NCBI GenBank assembly: GCA_965214375.1
Contig: OZ243947.1
Span: 1,178,001 to 1,242,000 of the forward strand
Direction: 5' to 3'
DNA: 64,000 nucleotides
From: Endobugula sp965214375
GTDB taxonomy: Bacteria > Pseudomonadota > Gammaproteobacteria > Pseudomonadales > Cellvibrionaceae
The notes below the pieces were generated by a model that saw nothing but the letters and a program-made list of their open reading frames with translations, made no database searches and was not told the origin of the DNA. Positions within the stretch are counted from its first letter, which is position 1, and each line of letters opens with the position of its first letter. Both the position numbers and the translations under genes were made by a program. Shown in pieces: positions 28,525 through 38,872 of the stretch.

Positions 28525-30525
28525 ATGATAAATTTTTCTAAAAAAGCCTCTTTAAAATTTCAAATCGGCTGCTTAAGTATTCTTTTTATCTTAAGTGCCG
28601 CTTACACCACCTTCTCGTTCGTTTCGGCATTAAACCAACAGCGACTTGACGGACAAATTATTAATATTGCAGGCAGACAGCGAATGCTGGCACAAAAATT
28701 TGCCAAAGAAATTTTTTTACAATGGCAATCCGAATCATCTAATTTGGCAAATAAAACAGCCGAATTATTTACCGTATCCTTGGCTGCGCTTAAAAATGGC
28801 GGACAAACATTTTCTGATTTGCAAATGACTAAGCCTATTGAGATTCCTGCCACCCAGATACCGGAAGTGAGCATCAGTTTACAAGAGGTAGAAAAACAAT
28901 GGCAATCTGTTTACAAAGAATTAATTGCCAGCACAAAAGCATTAGCAAAACCAGAAGGAGAAGCATTAAAGAGTATCAATAAGCGCGTTGATAAACTCGT
29001 TGGCACTATGAATAAAACGGTTGGTCTTATGGCAAAAGAATCCTCAACCAAAACGGATGCGTTATCTAGCCAAACAACACTGCTACTAGCATTCACATTA
29101 ATCATCGGTGGATTTTTCAGCGTTATCATTATTAAGGTGATTACTAATCCTATATCAGCGCTTATGATAAGTGCCAAACGTATTCGTAATGGCAATCTCT
29201 AGGAACCTATTACACCAACAATGCTGGAAGGTGACAACGAGTTAACATGCCTATCGCAATCCATTGAGACCAGGCGAGAAGAATTAGAACGGCTACTCAT
29301 TTCTGTTAAGCAAAGCAGCCTAGAAATGAAAAATACAGCACATGAAGTAACACATATTTCCAACACTATCACACAGGGCTCAGAAGAACAGCATGACAAA
29401 ACCGTCGTTTTTCAAGAGTCGATTGATATGCTCACAGCGTTGGCCGCAACGGTTAAAGAGGAAATTGAACAGTCCTCAAAATTTGTTAGTGCAAGCTAGT
29501 CAAAAGCGAATCAAGGCATTAAAATCGCACAAGAGAACATCAAGGAACTGGATAACACCGTCATCTATGTCAATCAAGCATCTGATAAGATGAAAGATTT
29601 GAGCAGCTCTGCCAGCAAAATGCACGAAATTGTAGACTCCATCCAAAACATTGCCGACCAGACCAACTTGTTAGCACTGAATGCAGCTATTGAAGCAGAG
29701 CGGGCAGGCGAACAAGGACGAGGGTTTGCCGTCGTCGCTGATGAAGTGCGAACGCTTGCAGCTAGAACCTCAACATCAACGGATGAGATTACCACATTGA
29801 TTCGCAACCTGAGTGAAAATATGGGAGAGTCCGTTAACGCTATGGATGTTTTAGTTGAACAAGTCAACCGAATTCAAAAGCACTCTCAAGTCACGATAGA
29901 AACGTTTCAGGGAATGCAGTCTGAGATAAGCAATACCGCCCAAGCGAACCAAAAAATACTTGAACACAACCAATCACAATCCGGACGTGTTGATATGTTA
30001 TCGTCTCAATTTACTGATCTATTTAACGCATTAAAAACCAATGCCATGAAAGCAGACTCAACAACGCTATTTGCTGAAAACCTTTATCGCTCTGCCGAGC
30101 AATTGCGCAGCAATGTTAGTGGTTATATCGTTAGTGCGAAGAAACAAGAGGTACCTGAAGAACACGAGCATCGCTTACAGCCTCGCGTTAATAGTAATGT
30201 GAGCGCAACCATTGTATCGTCAACAGGTGCTGGCCTGAATGCGATGATAGAGAATATCAGCATGGGTGGATGCAAGGTGATGACGAAGCAATCTATGCCT
30301 CATGTCGACTTGACGATTAACGTCCGTGTTCCCGCAAAAGATCAGGGTGCATTTAGATCTCAACGTCCATTGAGTATGAACGCGAGCATTGTCAGAGAAG
30401 ACAAATCTCATTGCAATCAATTGGGTGAAGATCGCTTTTATTATGGCCTTAAGTTTAAAGACATCAAACACCAGCAAAAAGAACAGCTCACGTCACTGGT
30501 TGATTATTATAGCACCTTACATTGA
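28525..30525 (+). pseudogene. PilJ-type chemoreceptor with C-terminal PilZ domain, two in-frame TAG codons
   Basis: A 667-codon frame with two amber codons, at 29200-29202 and 29497-29499; the frame is kept across both. Order: membrane segment, PilJ-type sensor with GRQRMLAQKFAKE (about residues 50-62), second membrane segment (about 190-212), a HAMP-like region, then the methyl-accepting core with the canonical tip ADQTNLLALNAAIEAERAGE and GRGFAVVADEVR (about 29650-29750). The last ~120 residues form a PilZ domain (RLQPR, then IENISMGGCKV). The first stop is right after the second membrane helix and the second is before the tip. Likely single-base changes are GAG to TAG and CAG to TAG. Confidence 0.84.
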
Positions 30526-30570
30526 ATAACCTTGAATAACCGCTCGCATAAACACCACGTATAAGCACGC

Positions 30571-32291
30571 TTATAACCAATGTTTATTCTTACTCGTTTG
30601 ACCAATTCCCGGATTAAACGTATTTGTGGGGTCACACTTTTTATAAAAGGTTTTTACGTTTCGTTAGCGGCGTACTCATGACCTACGTTATGTTCTGATG
30701 GGTAGGCTGCACCACGTTCGGCATAGGATTCAAGTATCTGTGGCTTAATGGTTTTCGGATCAACACCTTTTTTCATCACATAATTATGGTGCATGACGTG
30801 ACAAAAGAAATGCCCATAATCAAACTTATCTTTGACTTGCTCTTCAACATGTTGCGGCAATGGTTGCAACCAGTCTTGCTCGTTACGACGCAAGGCAACA
30901 TCAAACGTCATCATTGGACCATTGTCTTTCGCATAGATAATATTATAACGACTAACCGCACCCGCAATCACATAACGATGTAGTGCGGCTTGTTTAGCTT
31001 CTTTTTCGCTACACACAAAAAAACCGCCTTCTTTGCTATCTACACCATCGGCATTATTAAATAAATTATCCAAATAGTGTTGGGCCTCTTCAATACCCTC
31101 ATTATTTGCCTCAACAATCCAATGTAATTTGTATCTATCGCGAAATTCATCCATGCGTTTTGGCAAATGGTTAGGCCAACAATAACTTAAAAACTGCATA
31201 AAACGATCGGAAAATTTATCGGGTAAAAATAGTAAGCGATCCGTCATCCTATCTACCGCTCGTTTCAAGGCAAATAGTTTGGGAATATATTTAGAGCCTA
31301 ACTTATCGATCACTAAAAAAGTATCTTTACCGTATTTTTTTGCCACGTCATAACATTCACGATCATAAAAATCACCTGATATCGGCAAGTGAGTAAATGA
31401 AGAAAGCATATCACGACGAATTCGCGTCATTAGTTCTGGACTATTCACGCCAATATAGAAAACACGCTCTTGCTGCGCCTTAGGAAAAGTATCTAAGCGT
31501 ACGGCAAAAACCGCCAGCTTTCCGGCACAGCCTGATGCTTCAAATAAACGGCGTTCATCCGCATTGTAACGTGAGGCAGTAGCTGCATCGACATCGCGCA
31601 AGCGATCTTGAAATCCATTATCAGAAGCCAGCTTACCTTCCGGGAACTGTATATCTGCCTCAGTATAATTTTTTTGTTCTAAATTCGTTAATATATCTTC
31701 CGGTGTGTCACCCAACTCAATACCCAGATGATTCACTAATGATAACTCACCGTTTGCATCGATGTGCGCAAATAGTGACAGCTCAGTATAAGCAGGACCA
31801 CGGTGAATTAACGAACCACCCGAATTATTACAAATACCACCAACAATAGAGGCGCCAACAGAAGAAGAACCAATCACAGAATGCGGCTCACGATCATGTT
31901 TAGCCAGTAATTCTTCCAAACCAAACAAGGTACTACCTGCCAAACCAACAATCTGCGTGGCATTATTAATCAAATGAATGTGATCAATACGCATGGTATT
32001 AATAATCACTAACGGGCGATCATAATCATCACCACTCGGTGTGGAACCACCTGTCAGACCCGTATTAGCCGCCTGCATAATCATTGCCACATCAGCCTTA
32101 TGGCAAGCGTTTAAAACCTTCCATATATCTAATAAGGATCCGGGTCTAACAACGGCCAATGCGCCACCAGAACCAAAACGATAGCCTTTGCAATAAGGCT
32201 GTATTTTAGCGGTATCAACCAAGGTGTGTGCACTGCCCACAATAGCGGTTACTTGATCAATAAGTTGGGTAATTTCTGTGTTTTCTGACAT
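30571..32291 (-). pseudogene. dld: Quinone-dependent D-lactate dehydrogenase with a frameshift near its end
   Basis: From ATG 32291 (the upstream ATG at 32303 is less likely) the frame gives a Dld-type FAD enzyme with the PCMH-type binding segment NTGLTGGSTPSG (about 75-87) and SSSVGASIVGGICNNSGG (about 140). It stops at TAA 30654-30656 just after SEHNVGHEYAANET. In another frame the next bases encode KTFYKKCDPTNTFNPGIG, then a stop at 30571. That is the conserved end of this family, and the summed length (about 573) fits. So a one-base change around 30657-30664 cuts off the conserved tail. The enzyme would feed electrons from D-lactate into the quinone pool at the inner membrane. Confidence 0.82.
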
Positions 32292-32339
32292 CGAAGCTCT
32301 CAAACAATCAACTGTTAACTCACGTATACTCTAAGAATA

Positions 32340-33371
32340 TTATACTTTTCCGGCACCCAACATAATGCCAATCCACTTGGTTTCTGGCGATCCTTCCAGT
32401 GCAATTTTGACCATAATCGTTAAGGGCACCGATAGCAGCATACCGACGGGACCTAATACCCACCCCCAGAACACTAACGATAAGAAAACAACCAGTGCCG
32501 ACAAGTTAAGCCCACGCCCCATAAAACGCGGCTCCAGAATTGAACCCACAATGACATTGACTGCCACATAAACCGCTGCGGTTGCGATCGCTTCACCCAC
32601 ACCTAATTGCACAATCGCCAATAACACGGGGGGAACGGCTGCCAGAATGGAACCTAAGGTTGTAATAAAATTTAGCATAAAAGCCAATAAGCCCCATAGT
32701 ACAGGCTCATCGACACCAATAATGGTTAAGGCGATTATCACCAACACACCGGTTGCCAAACTGACTAAGGTTTTTATCGCCATGTAAGTATTAATACTTT
32801 GTGCAAAACGCCCTAACGCTTCAATCGTTTTTTCACTTCTTTCTGAATTCGACGAGTGGCGAATTTTATCAATAAAGTTAACCTCTTCCACTAAAATAAA
32901 GCTGATCGTTAACAAAATCAAAAAACCATCGGTCATTATATTGCCAAAACCAGTCAGTGTGTTTTTTGCCATCGTTAGCGCTGCACTAGGATTAAATATC
33001 TCTCGCCACTGCTGAGATGTAATTTCTATCCCCATGGTAGCTAACCACGCACGCAAATCTGATGATAGCTCTACTAAACGCTGCTGATAAAAAGGCAGAT
33101 CATCAGAAAAACTATTGATTGAAGATCCGACAATCGCACCAATGGTAATACCGACAACGGCCATTAATAATACAATCAGCACAATTGCCAGCGCTGTTGG
33201 TAATTTATAGCGCTTCATTAATGATAATAGCGGCGTACAAATAATGGCAATAAACAGGGATAATAAAAACGGCACCAAAATAGGCTCTGCTGTTTTCATA
33301 CCGGCAACCACAATAATAAAGGCAGCAGCAACTACCAAAAAACGCGCCACAGGAGAATTATTTGTTTGCAT
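32340..33371 (-). CDS. AI-2E family (PerM/TqsA-like) membrane transporter
   Basis: About 343 residues from ATG 33371, which has an AAGAGA ribosome site; the longer reading from 33407 seems less likely. Seven or eight hydrophobic helices are visible. The conserved C-terminal part LEPRFMGRGLNLSALVVF and PVGMLLSVPLTI is the family signature. The family includes TqsA (autoinducer-2 export) and Na+/H+ antiporter-like members, so the substrate cannot be deduced. It lies between the damaged dld gene and a small hypothetical gene on the same strand. Intact. Confidence 0.85.
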   Translation of the reverse strand: MQTNNSPVARFLVVAAAFIIVVAGMKTAEPILVPFLLSLFIAIICTPLLSLMKRYKLPTALAIVLIVLLMAVVGITIGAIVGSSINSFSDDLPFYQQRLVELSSDLRAWLATMGIEITSQQWREIFNPSAALTMAKNTLTGFGNIMTDGFLILLTISFILVEEVNFIDKIRHSSNSERSEKTIEALGRFAQSINTYMAIKTLVSLATGVLVIIALTIIGVDEPVLWGLLAFMLNFITTLGSILAAVPPVLLAIVQLGVGEAIATAAVYVAVNVIVGSILEPRFMGRGLNLSALVVFLSLVFWGWVLGPVGMLLSVPLTIMVKIALEGSPETKWIGIMLGAGKV

Positions 33372-33420
33372 AATATTTATCTCTTTTAAGTGGTCAGAGT
33401 ACACCATTCACAAAATATGG

Positions 33421-33756
33421 TTACTCTGGCTCCTTATTATTTTTCAGTTCTTCTAAAATAAAACGCAAGCGCGCTAAACCATCTTCCGCAAAAAGATGAG
33501 GAGGTTTTTGTTCACCAATATAACATTGGTCTTCAATGTCTACACATTGCTGGCGAATCACTTCCAGCTCCGGCGAATGACGAATAACCATTGCAAAGGT
33601 CATTTGCCAATCATTCTCTGTCGCCTGTCCGGTAAGCACCAACTCCAAGGTCTGTATCATACGTTGACGATCGACACGATAATACGGTGTTTTGAGCTTG
33701 TAAAATAAATAAAATAGCGCGGCAATAATGATTAATGTTAACAGTAGAGTCGCCAT
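33421..33756 (-). CDS. Small membrane-anchored hypothetical protein
   Basis: 111 residues. One N-terminal hydrophobic helix (about residues 3-19) is followed by an acidic, helical soluble part with LTGQATENDWQMTFAMVIRH and two Cys in CVDIEDQCYIG. The family is not one I can name. It lies 9 nt downstream of prfC and 49 nt upstream of the AI-2E transporter on the same strand, so it probably shares a transcript with prfC. Confidence 0.65.
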   Translation of the reverse strand: MATLLLTLIIIAALFYLFYKLKTPYYRVDRQRMIQTLELVLTGQATENDWQMTFAMVIRHSPELEVIRQQCVDIEDQCYIGEQKPPHLFAEDGLARLRFILEELKNNKEPE

Positions 33757-33765
33757 AATATGGAA

Positions 33766-35349
33766 TCAGTGCTCTCGTGTTGAACGAAACTCAATATCTG
33801 TATAACGCTCTTGCGCCAATGACAGGTTAACCCGGGTTGGAGCCAAATAGGTTAAATGCCCACCGCCATCAATCGCCAAATTATCGCTCGCCTTGCGTTT
33901 AATCTCATCAATTTTTTTATCATCGCCAGATTCAATCCAGCGCGCTGTAGCAACATTTACGTTCTCGTAAATCGCCTCAACCGTGTATTCGTCTTTGAGG
34001 CGATAAGCGACCACCTCAAACTGTAAAACACCCACGGCACCGACAATAATATCGGTATTATTCATTGGGAAAAATACTTGTGTCGACCCTTCTTCCGACA
34101 GCTGTTGCAAACCTTTTTGTAACTGTTTCAACTTTAACGGATCTTTTAAACGAATACGACGAAACAATTCCGGCGCAAAGTGTGGAATACCCGTATATTT
34201 CATTGATTCCCCATCCGTAAAGGTATCACCTATTTGTATGGTGCCGTGGTTGTGCAAGCCGATAATATCACCGGATACCGCCTCTTCCACAGCACTGCGA
34301 TCTCCAGCCAAAAAGGTCACAGCATCGGCAATTTTAATATCTTTACCAATGCGTACATGTTTCATTTTCATGCCTTTGGTATATTTACCAGAACACACGC
34401 GCATAAAGGCAATACGGTCACGATGCTTGGGGTCCATATTCGCCTGAATTTTAAAGACAAAACCGGAAAACGTTTCTTCTTCAGCGCTGACTTCGCGTTC
34501 TTTGGTTAAGCGGGCTTGTGGTGATGGCGCCCACTCGACAAAACCATCCAACATTTCGCGTACACCAAAGTTACCCAGCGCCGTACCAAAAAATACCGGT
34601 GTTAAATTACCGGCCAGATATTCATCCAGCTCAAATTCGTGCGTCGCCCCACGCACCAATTCAATTTCTTCACGAATATCATCGGCATAAGGACCTAACA
34701 ACTCATAAGCTTCGTCACTATCAATACCCTTAATTTGAATATCATCGTTTAAGGTGTGTCCCATCCCTTGTTGGTACACATGAATAATATCGGTATAAAG
34801 GTTATAGACCCCTTTAAACTCTTTACCCATACCCAGCGGCCAATTAATGGGAGCTGCAGCAATTTTCAGTACGTCTTCAATTTCGTCCATAACCTCAATG
34901 GGGTCACGAATATCACGATCCATTTTATTGATAAACGACAAAATGGGTGTCGTTCGCAAACGACAGACTTCCATCAGCTTAATCGTACGATCCTCTACGC
35001 CTTTGGCGCCATCAACGACCATTAATGCCGAATCCACAGCGGTCAGGGTACGATAGGTGTCCTCAGAAAAATCCTCGTGCCCTGGCGTATCCAGCAAATT
35101 CACGGTACGATCTTTATAGGGGAACTGCATCACAGAGGACGTCACCGAAATACCCCGCTCCTGCTCCATACTCATCCAGTCTGACTTGGCATGAGGGCCT
35201 TTTTTACCTTTGACCGAACCTGCTAGCTGAATAGCCTGACCCAATAAAAGCAATTTTTCAGTAATGGTGGTTTTACCCGCATCCGGGTGAGAAATAATAG
35301 CAAAGGTGCGGCGTTGGTTAATTTCGTGAGTTAAGGGGTGGTTTGACAT
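33766..35349 (-). CDS. prfC: Peptide chain release factor 3
   Basis: 527 residues, normal RF3 length. This translational GTPase removes RF1/RF2 from the ribosome after termination. Nucleotide motifs: SHPDAGKTTITEKLLL (G1, about 20-35), DTPGHEDFSEDTYRTL (G3, about 90), INKMDRD (G4, about 143). C-terminal domains end in FRSTREH. The switch I region carries the RF3-specific GSVKGKKGPHAKSDWMSMEQ. RF3 affects termination and readthrough, which is of interest beside several genes with in-frame stops, but it is intact here and I see no special link. Confidence 0.96.
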   Translation of the reverse strand: MSNHPLTHEINQRRTFAIISHPDAGKTTITEKLLLLGQAIQLAGSVKGKKGPHAKSDWMSMEQERGISVTSSVMQFPYKDRTVNLLDTPGHEDFSEDTYRTLTAVDSALMVVDGAKGVEDRTIKLMEVCRLRTTPILSFINKMDRDIRDPIEVMDEIEDVLKIAAAPINWPLGMGKEFKGVYNLYTDIIHVYQQGMGHTLNDDIQIKGIDSDEAYELLGPYADDIREEIELVRGATHEFELDEYLAGNLTPVFFGTALGNFGVREMLDGFVEWAPSPQARLTKEREVSAEEETFSGFVFKIQANMDPKHRDRIAFMRVCSGKYTKGMKMKHVRIGKDIKIADAVTFLAGDRSAVEEAVSGDIIGLHNHGTIQIGDTFTDGESMKYTGIPHFAPELFRRIRLKDPLKLKQLQKGLQQLSEEGSTQVFFPMNNTDIIVGAVGVLQFEVVAYRLKDEYTVEAIYENVNVATARWIESGDDKKIDEIKRKASDNLAIDGGGHLTYLAPTRVNLSLAQERYTDIEFRSTREH

Positions 35350-35510
35350 GTATGATAAGCTCTTAATATCGCTGGCGCAGAAAGACCACCGTATTATACC
35401 GATTAATAACCCAATAGTTCAGCACCATATCCATGTTAGTATCATTAGGAACCTTTACCATGACAAACAGTCTACACACCAGCCAGTGAACACCTATTGG
35501 AAACGTTACT

Positions 35511-36287
35511 ATGACACAAATATTGCTTGTTGATGATGAACCTGCAATTACTCGCAGTCTGAGCACACTGCTAAAGCGCAATGCGACGGTATTTACCGCT
35601 AATTCTGGTGAAGATGCTCTACAACTGCTGCGGGATAACACGATTCATGTGTTAATTTGCGATCAGCGTATGCCTGGACTAACGGGTATAGATGTTCTGC
35701 AGCAAGCCTGTCACATTTCACCACAGACCACGCGTCTTTTACTCACTGGATATGAAGATCTTGCCGCTATTGTAGGTTCCATCAACGAAGGGGAAGTCTT
35801 TCGGTACATCAATAAACCGTGGAATAATCAAGAGTTGAGGACAACCGTTGATGAAGCGACTCAAAAGAGCCAACAGGCCTTTGCCAGCCAAAAGACCGTC
35901 CGGACCACACCTCCCGTCAGGAATTTGCTGGTACTGGATGAAGATTTACTGGCAAAAACCACGATTGAATATGTGGTGGACAACCAACTCACCATTTATA
36001 GCGCTGAACATGTAGAAGCAGCTAACCAGATTTTAGACACTCACGCCATATCCATTATTATTACTGAATTAAAGCTCTCTACAGGCTATGTGACAGACTT
36101 TATTTCATCGGTAAAAGAGCGTTACCCAGACACGCTTATCCTCGTGCAGACTAGCATCCTTGATAGCCAGCAGATTATTGCTCTGATCAACAACGGCAGC
36201 ATTTTTCGTTATCTGCCCAAGCCCATGCGTACTGGCCTAATAAAATCAAGCCTTGAGCAAGCAATGGAACGAATTCAGTTAATATAA
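35511..36287 (+). CDS. Response regulator with two receiver domains, the second degenerate
   Basis: 258 residues with the same layout as the gene at 12371. The first receiver is complete (LLVDDEP at 4-10, Asp in LICDQRMPG at about 52, Lys in INKPW at about 102). The second (about 135-250) ends FRYLPKPM, but the acceptor position reads IIITELKLS, Glu instead of Asp. No output domain follows. It is divergent from prfC and precedes the broken FkbM-type gene. No histidine kinase is adjacent, so its partner is unknown. It may work through protein contacts, as an adaptor. Confidence 0.84.
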   Translation: MTQILLVDDEPAITRSLSTLLKRNATVFTANSGEDALQLLRDNTIHVLICDQRMPGLTGIDVLQQACHISPQTTRLLLTGYEDLAAIVGSINEGEVFRYINKPWNNQELRTTVDEATQKSQQAFASQKTVRTTPPVRNLLVLDEDLLAKTTIEYVVDNQLTIYSAEHVEAANQILDTHAISIIITELKLSTGYVTDFISSVKERYPDTLILVQTSILDSQQIIALINNGSIFRYLPKPMRTGLIKSSLEQAMERIQLI

Positions 36288-36396
36288 GGCGAAACATCCA
36301 AAAACGGAATAACACTTGAAACCCAAGGGCTATTAAGAATACACTAACCTCGCTCATTATTGACGTTTGCTTAACGAATTTAGAAAAGCGGGTTGT

Positions 36397-37359
36397 ATGC
36401 AAGAAGAAAACAGTTCTACCAAATTAAGCCCTTCCCTTTACCTGTTAGCGCATCTTATGAGAATGATGCCCAAACGTATCCGCAAATGTGCATGATGGTG
36501 GTCGAGATGATACGAAAAGATCGGTTGCGGTCACTTTGCAGCCGACCCAGCAATCGACCAGCAATGGCCTTCCGGCTTACAACACCCGATATCCACGCCT
36601 TATGGTTACCGCTTACACTTGGATCTGACTAACTGGATGGAACGGAGAGCCTATTTTAATGGTGTCTATTATCAAGCCGATATTATCGATTTGCTCTCAA
36701 AAGTGATTAAGCCCGGGGATCAGTTTATTGATATTGGTGCTAATATTGGTTTTATCACTGTTCACGCCGCACAGCTCGTAGGAGCTACAGGCAAGGTGGC
36801 CGCTTGCGAACCCAACCCGGCAATGCTGGAACGCTTGCATGATCATATTGCGTTAAATCAATTCGACGACCGTGTAACGGTCGTCAACGCCGCCTTGGGC
36901 GAGGAAGCCTCTACCGCCGTATTACACGTACCGGAGAACCATCCAGGAATGGGCACACTAACCAGTACCGAAGGTACTGCGGTAGAAGTCCCTGTTATCA
37001 AAGGTGATGATGCCTTCGCGATGATTACGCAAGAATCCCCCTTAATCATAAAAATTGATGTCGAAGGTTTAGAACAAAAAGCATTGTCTGGCCTACACAA
37101 CATTCTTTAACACCCCAACATTATTATTATCATTGAAATAACCGATGGGATGTTAAAGCGCGTTGGTGACAGCGCCGAAAGCCTGTATCAATTTCTCAAT
37201 GAGAAAGGGTTTGAAACCTTTTTGTTTGAAAGCAAACAAGAACGTTTTCGCAGAACCCTCAAGATTTATTCACATAATGAGTTGCTGAATGTTGAGCAAT
37301 ATGACGCTATCTTTGTGAAATCGTCCTCGGATATTATGCAACGATTGCAAGAAATATAG
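36397..37359 (+). pseudogene. FkbM-family SAM methyltransferase, several disruptions
   Basis: A 321-codon frame from ATG 36397 broken by TGA at 36493-36495, TGA at 36508-36510 and TAA at 37108-37110. The stretch between about 36486 and 36520 reads better in another frame (MVVEMIRK), so the first two stops may reflect two compensating one-base shifts. Beyond it: PSGLQHPISTPYGYRL, the SAM-binding motif FIDIGANIGFITVHAAQ (near 36730), VAACEPNP, and FkbM-type IIKIDVEGLEQKAL (near 37060). After the TAA, HPNIIIIIEIT follows in the same frame. Such enzymes O-methylate sugars or lipids of surface glycans. Non-functional unless read through. Confidence 0.8.
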
Positions 37360-37397
37360 CCTCATATTATCACAGATAGTATTCCAACCAAACCTGC

Positions 37398-38669
37398 CTA
37401 AGACTTATCTAAGGCTTGGCTCACATCAGCAATAATATCGTCGATGTGCTCAATACCCAATGAAATTCTTACCAGTTCTGAACTGACACCAGCCGCCGCA
37501 AGTTCTTGTTCGTTTAACTGACGATGAGTCGTTGACGCAGGATGACAAGCCAGAGATTTAGCGTCACCAATATTAACTAGGCGCAAAATCATCTCCAATG
37601 CGTCAATAAAGCGGGCACCCGCTTCAGCACCACCTTCAATACCAAAGCTTAAGATACCAGATGCTTTACCACCAGTAATTTTTTGGCAGGTTTCATAATA
37701 AGGGCTATCTTCCAAGGCCGCATAATTGACCCACTGCACCTTACTATGATTTTTTAAAAACTGTGCGAGTTTTTCTGCATTATCACAATGACGCTCGATA
37801 CGCAGACTTAATGTTTCAAGCCCTTGAAGAATCTGGAATGCATTCATGGGAGAAATTGCGGCGCCAGTATTTCTTAGCGGCACCACACGACAACGACCGA
37901 TATATGCAGCAGGCCCCAGAGCTTCGGTATAGACCACACCATGATACGACGGATCAGGCTCGTTTAGCATTGGAAAACGTTCTTTATTCGCCACCCAATC
38001 AAACTTACCGGAATCAACAATAATGCCGCCAATCGAGGTTCCATGGCCTCCAATATATTTTGTTAGGGAATGAATAACGATATCTGCACCCAGGTCAAAC
38101 GGCCGACATAAATAAGGGGTGGCTACCGTATTATCAACAATTAATGGCACCCCGTGTTTATGGGCAATCTCTGCCAGACGGGCAATATCAACGACATTCC
38201 CTGCTGGGTTACCAATAGACTCACAGAAAACAGCCTTGGTATTGGCATCAATTGCTTGTTCAAACCCCTCGAAATCATCATGGGAAATCATACGGGCTTC
38301 AATGCCTTGTGTGGGCAGCGTATGCGCGAATAAATTGTAAGTACCACCGTATAACTGACTGGTACTGACAATATTGTCACCCGTTTTACAGATGCACTGC
38401 AGAGCATAGGTAATCGCCGACATACCGGATGATACTGCCAGAGCCGCAATCCCCCCCTCCATCGCCGCTACTCGCTGTTCCAAGACATCCGTCGTTGGAT
38501 TCATAATGCGCGTATAAATATTACCCGGCACTTTCAAATCAAATAAATCAGCACCATGCTGAGTATCATCGAAAGTATAAGATGTCGTTTGATAAATAGG
38601 CACTGCAGCAGCTTTTGTTGTTTCTTCTGATTTATAACCCTGATGAATTGCAATAGATTCAAGTTTCAT
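37398..38669 (-). CDS. metY: O-acetylhomoserine aminocarboxypropyltransferase (OAH sulfhydrylase)
   Basis: 423 residues, a length typical of MetY and longer than MetZ or MetB. It makes homocysteine from O-acetylhomoserine and sulfide, a direct sulfhydrylation route to methionine. The PLP lysine is in HSLTKYIGGHGTSIGG (about 205-220). TSYTFDDTQHGADLFDLK near the start and IYTRIMNPTTDVLE are classic for the group. It ends 38 nt after the broken FkbM gene on the opposite strand and has its own upstream region of about 200 nt. Intact. Confidence 0.93.
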   Translation of the reverse strand: MKLESIAIHQGYKSEETTKAAAVPIYQTTSYTFDDTQHGADLFDLKVPGNIYTRIMNPTTDVLEQRVAAMEGGIAALAVSSGMSAITYALQCICKTGDNIVSTSQLYGGTYNLFAHTLPTQGIEARMISHDDFEGFEQAIDANTKAVFCESIGNPAGNVVDIARLAEIAHKHGVPLIVDNTVATPYLCRPFDLGADIVIHSLTKYIGGHGTSIGGIIVDSGKFDWVANKERFPMLNEPDPSYHGVVYTEALGPAAYIGRCRVVPLRNTGAAISPMNAFQILQGLETLSLRIERHCDNAEKLAQFLKNHSKVQWVNYAALEDSPYYETCQKITGGKASGILSFGIEGGAEAGARFIDALEMILRLVNIGDAKSLACHPASTTHRQLNEQELAAAGVSSELVRISLGIEHIDDIIADVSQALDKS

Positions 38670-38872
38670 AATGGTCTCTCTTAATAATTATTAGCGGTAT
38701 TACATACGAAAGCGTTCTGCGAATGTTTAATAGCGAAGATATCATACATTATGGACCACTTAAAAAAAGCAGTGATTTATAAATATCTGTTATATCGTCA
38801 TAATCAACAGAGCAGGGTTTCCTCTCCAACATCACCATGGAAAACAATCCCAACTTAAGGTAAATTAGCAGC

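Noticed and set aside
26041..30571. Prophage or insertion sequence as the cause of the broken genes
   Set aside because: No transposase, terminal repeats, integrase or phage genes occur in the window; lesions are single-base stops or small shifts.
36493..36510. Genetic code change with TGA read as Trp
   Set aside because: tupA, the YHS gene and prfC end at ordinary TGA stops, and TAA and TAG also interrupt frames, so a single reassigned codon does not explain the pattern.
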